From Woeseiaceae bacterium (lineage in GTDB: Bacteria; Pseudomonadota; Gammaproteobacteria; Steroidobacterales; Woeseiaceae): DNA of 49,203 nucleotides. The translations under genes were made by a program, and so were the position numbers. Of this stretch, positions 47,126 through 49,203 are shown piece by piece; position 1 is the stretch's first letter; every line of letters begins with the position of its first letter. The stretch spans positions 1-49,203 of the forward strand of contig JASJCM010000022.1 of the NCBI GenBank assembly GCA_030065985.1, in the 5' to 3' direction. The notes beneath the pieces are model-generated. The model was given only the letters and a program-made list of their open reading frames with translations. It was not told where the DNA came from and made no database searches.

Positions 47126-47154
47126 CTTATAACCGACTGTTGTGTGGGACGCAA
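47126..47154 (-). promoter_or_regulatory. Candidate promoter for the ZIP-like gene
   Basis: Minus-strand -10 TATAAG (47126-47131) and -35 TTGCGT (47149-47154) with a 17-base spacer. The -35 is weak in its second half. It would give a leader of about 230 bases. Confidence 0.35.
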
Positions 47155-47215
47155 TATCGGGCCCAGAACGCGCTGCGCTCTGGACTTATCTGGCGTTGAA
47201 AGGCCTGTCTTGCGC

Positions 47216-48067
47216 TCAGTCGATCGCACGAATCCGTGATCGCTTCTCGCCGGAATCGCGCGGTTTCCAACCACCGTAGGTCGGATTTGGCAGCATAAAC
47301 CAGCTGGTTCCCCAGTACTCGGCGTACTTGGCCGCGATATCCCGGCCGGGTTCTTTCGACGAGCCGGATCCAAGTTCTGTGAAATCGCCGAGCTGGTCGC
47401 CGAACAGCATGACGATGTCGTGATCGAGCCTTACGCATTCGCGACGCGAGGTCTTGTCGGAAGACCACTTGCCATCATTAAGCTCTGCTTCGGTCAGTAA
47501 CGCGCGACATCGGTCGGATGGTTCGTCGCTCATTAAATACAGCGTGGTCGAACGGGTATCGACGCCGACACCCTCGAGGTTCACGAGCGTGTCCTCTGCC
47601 TGCGGGCAGGCGCCAGGAGTATTCTCCCTGACCAGGCAGGGCCTGTTCGTGATGAAAGCGACGTGGACACCGAGCGATTGGCTGGTCCGGATGAACTCAA
47701 CAACCCCGGGAACCGCACCCGCCGCCCGCAGCGCAACCCACGCATCCCAGCTTTCGCTGTTATAGGTCGCATCGTCAAGCAACAGTTGACCCTGGTACCG
47801 GGAATTGTCGAGTACGGTCTCATCGATATCCAGGACAACGGCCATGCTGCGCGTTCGGTTCTCGTCGCTGTTCGCTATCTCCCGAAGCTGCGCGGTCGCC
47901 GTCGCGTAGATTCCTGTCGTAACAGCCGCATACTCGGTCGAGGATTGCAGCCAGGTTACCGAGTCCATGTTGTCGTGCGCCGGCGCCGTGGCCACGCCGC
48001 CGGTTGTCGTGCATCCACAAATGGCCACGCAGGCCAGCAGACCTGACACTCTTCTTGAAATCGTCAT
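47216..48067 (-). CDS. HAD acid phosphatase lipoprotein (class C / e(P4) type)
   Basis: 283 residues. The lipoprotein signal MTISRRVSGLLACVAICGC ends in a lipobox with cysteine 19. The HAD motif DIDETVLDN places nucleophile Asp80 and Asp82. A conserved ITNRP-type segment and the MLFGDQLGDF block complete the HAD IIIB set. Such enzymes remove phosphate from nucleotides (such as NMN or 5'-nucleotides) at the outer membrane. A 9-base hairpin (47163-47183) lies after its stop. No operon partner. Confidence 0.92.
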   Translation of the reverse strand: MTISRRVSGLLACVAICGCTTTGGVATAPAHDNMDSVTWLQSSTEYAAVTTGIYATATAQLREIANSDENRTRSMAVVLDIDETVLDNSRYQGQLLLDDATYNSESWDAWVALRAAGAVPGVVEFIRTSQSLGVHVAFITNRPCLVRENTPGACPQAEDTLVNLEGVGVDTRSTTLYLMSDEPSDRCRALLTEAELNDGKWSSDKTSRRECVRLDHDIVMLFGDQLGDFTELGSGSSKEPGRDIAAKYAEYWGTSWFMLPNPTYGGWKPRDSGEKRSRIRAID

Positions 48068-48171
48068 CGATGTGCTCCCGATAGTCGTTTGCCGATCATT
48101 GCATAGCCAGTCGCTGCGGGGCCACTCTCGGCTAGCCAGGCAAACGTTGGACCCGCATTTATCGAAATAAG

Positions 48172-48203
48172 AGAGGGCCCCCGATTGGAGGCCCTCTTTT
48201 CAT
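48172..48203. terminator. Intrinsic terminator
   Basis: Stem AGAGGGCC (48172-48179) / GGCCCTCT (48190-48197), loop of ten, followed by TTTT on the plus strand and CTCTTATTT on the minus strand. It lies where a minus-strand tRNA gene would end, next to the tRNA-like fragment. Confidence 0.6.
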
Positions 48204-48205
48204 TT

Positions 48206-48226
48206 TGGTGGCGGGGGCGTGATTTG
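48206..48226 (-). other. tRNA 3'-end-like fragment
   Basis: Minus strand reads CAAATCACGCCCCCGCCACCA, similar to the T-loop-to-CCA end of a tRNA such as initiator tRNA. The paired T-stem strand and the rest of a tRNA are absent upstream, so it is not a complete gene. It may be an attachment-site remnant or a chance match. Confidence 0.3.
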
Positions 48227-48468
48227 CTCTGTTCCTACAGCTTCACATCGAATTTGTCTGAAATAGTTAATCTCCGGACGAGGCACAGCGGATCGCGTTA
48301 CTCTCATATACTCCCTGTATGATTCACTACGGTCGATCCGATTTTCCGGGGCCACCTCTCTCCGCGCCTACTGTCGGTTTCTTCGGCACCGAAACAGCTT
48401 GGGACAATTTTGCTTTGCGACGGTGTCCCCAATAGGAATGGTGCGCTCAAATCACGTTACCCGAACAC

Positions 48469-49203
48469 TTACTGAGACAACTGGACACTGTAATCTTCGA
48501 CCTCGCCGAAGCCGAACGCCTGGCAGGGATTCGCAAAGGACTGGTACTGCATTGACACCCGCATCCGCGTCGCACCCGAAGCGCTCGCCGGGACCACAAA
48601 GCTGCCCGTCACCGCGGCGCTACCCGAACCACTGAAGACCAGTTCACCGGGATCACCAAAGTCCCCATTACCATCGTAGTCGATCCAGATCCGCCAGAAC
48701 TCCGCATAACTGTCACCGTTAAAGCCCGGTGTCAGCGTCACGCTGGCGTTCGCCCCGGCCGTCAGCGATGCGGTAAGGTTTGTGAAGTCAGAATAGGACG
48801 AGGCCGTGGACGAATTGTCCAGATCCCCAACTTGTACCCGGCTGATGTACTCGTAAGTCTGGTCGCCACCACTCGAATCGCAGTAGCTAATCGGGGTGTC
48901 GGTCACCGTGATATACCCGCTCTTCGTCTCCAAATTACTGCCGACACCGTTGGTCGCCGTCAGACTCACCTGATAAGTCCCCAGCGCCGTGTAGGTTACG
49001 CTCGGATTCTGCTCAGAACTGGTCGCCGGCGTCCCCCCCGCGAAGCTCCATGACCAACTGGTCGGCGTGCCGCTCGACTGGTCGGTAAACTGGACACTGC
49101 CGCCTACCGCCACCGTGGTCGGACTGGCAGTGAACTCTGCATCCGGTAGTTGCGGTGTGCTCGGAACGATCTCGATCGAGTAATCTTCGACCTCGCCGAA
49201 GCC
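48469..49203 (-). CDS. Secreted GEVED/PKD-repeat protein, 5' end beyond right edge
   Basis: At least 245 residues; the frame stays open to the right edge, so the start and most of the protein lie outside. At the edge it ends one GEVED-type unit (GFGEVEDYSIEIVP), then a PKD-like domain (GGSVQFTDQSSGTPTSWSW), then a complete GEVED domain (WIDYDGNGDFGDPGELVFSG, ending GFGEVEDYSVQL). These domains stand at the end of large secreted proteases and adhesins. The shared GFGEVEDYS coding DNA is exact over 23 bases (48491-48513 and 49181-49203). Confidence 0.87.
   Translation of the reverse strand, partial: GFGEVEDYSIEIVPSTPQLPDAEFTASPTTVAVGGSVQFTDQSSGTPTSWSWSFAGGTPATSSEQNPSVTYTALGTYQVSLTATNGVGSNLETKSGYITVTDTPISYCDSSGGDQTYEYISRVQVGDLDNSSTASSYSDFTNLTASLTAGANASVTLTPGFNGDSYAEFWRIWIDYDGNGDFGDPGELVFSGSGSAAVTGSFVVPASASGATRMRVSMQYQSFANPCQAFGFGEVEDYSVQLSQ

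Larger units (their letters stand above)
48068..48468. other. Intergenic gap of 401 bases
   Basis: It holds a terminator-like hairpin (48172-48197) and a tRNA-3'-end-like sequence (48206-48226). No supported gene is present; short open frames there have no ribosome-binding site and no recognisable protein. Confidence 0.6.

Overview
The window reads as a chromosomal segment of a moderately GC-rich gammaproteobacterium. The main support is the conserved gene order rimP-nusA-infB-rbfA-truB-rpsO-pnp on the minus strand. An ammonifying nitrite reductase, a four-subunit 2-oxoglutarate:ferredoxin oxidoreductase, an alkylsulfatase and many small envelope proteins suggest a metabolically flexible environmental (perhaps marine or sediment) organism. 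The lineage is an inference; no rRNA or other phylogenetic marker was searched.

Layout. 1-3.2 kb is an accessory-looking stretch of small genes: a membrane protein cut by the left edge, a GNAT acetyltransferase, a small lipoprotein, a DUF2283-like membrane protein and a larger lipoprotein. Copies of one dispersed repeat lie between them. 3.2-11.9 kb is the translation/transcription operon, with a good promoter and a leader holding tandem intrinsic terminators. 11.9-20.2 kb carries envelope and redox genes: an iron-regulated-looking pair (triple helix-hairpin-helix protein plus MsrQ-like cytochrome) behind a Fur-type box, a SRPBCC-SDR fusion, an SDS-hydrolase-type alkylsulfatase lipoprotein, a DUF2878/DUF6134 pair and a jelly-roll secreted protein. 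20.2-23.3 kb has an aldo/keto reductase and a membrane fatty-acid desaturase divergent from an AraC-family regulator. 23.3-26.2 kb is an NAD(P)-binding protein-nrfH-nrfA operon. 26.3-33.9 kb holds metY, two methyltransferases, a hybrid-kinase remnant, an aminotransferase plus 2-hydroxyacid dehydrogenase pair, and a three-gene operon divergent from a LysR regulator. 34.3-37.6 kb has a DapA-like aldolase coupled to a DUF481 barrel and followed by a NylB-type serine hydrolase. 37.6-39.7 kb has a VOC/DoxX pair and an extended SDR.

39.8-44.05 kb is a tight five-gene operon, korD-korA-korB-korC-hdrA-like. It encodes a ferredoxin-dependent 2-oxoglutarate oxidoreductase with its own ferredoxin-like subunit and a HdrA-type flavin/iron-sulfur protein, and it is the most interesting metabolic unit here. 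44-48 kb contains a membrane protein, a thioesterase, a histidine-rich metal-binding repeat protein next to a ZIP-family transporter (likely zinc handling), and an e(P4)/class C acid phosphatase lipoprotein. From 48.2 kb there is a short tRNA-3'-end-like sequence and then a GEVED/PKD-repeat secreted protein that runs off the right edge.

All functional calls rest on reading protein motifs and gene order; no database search was run.
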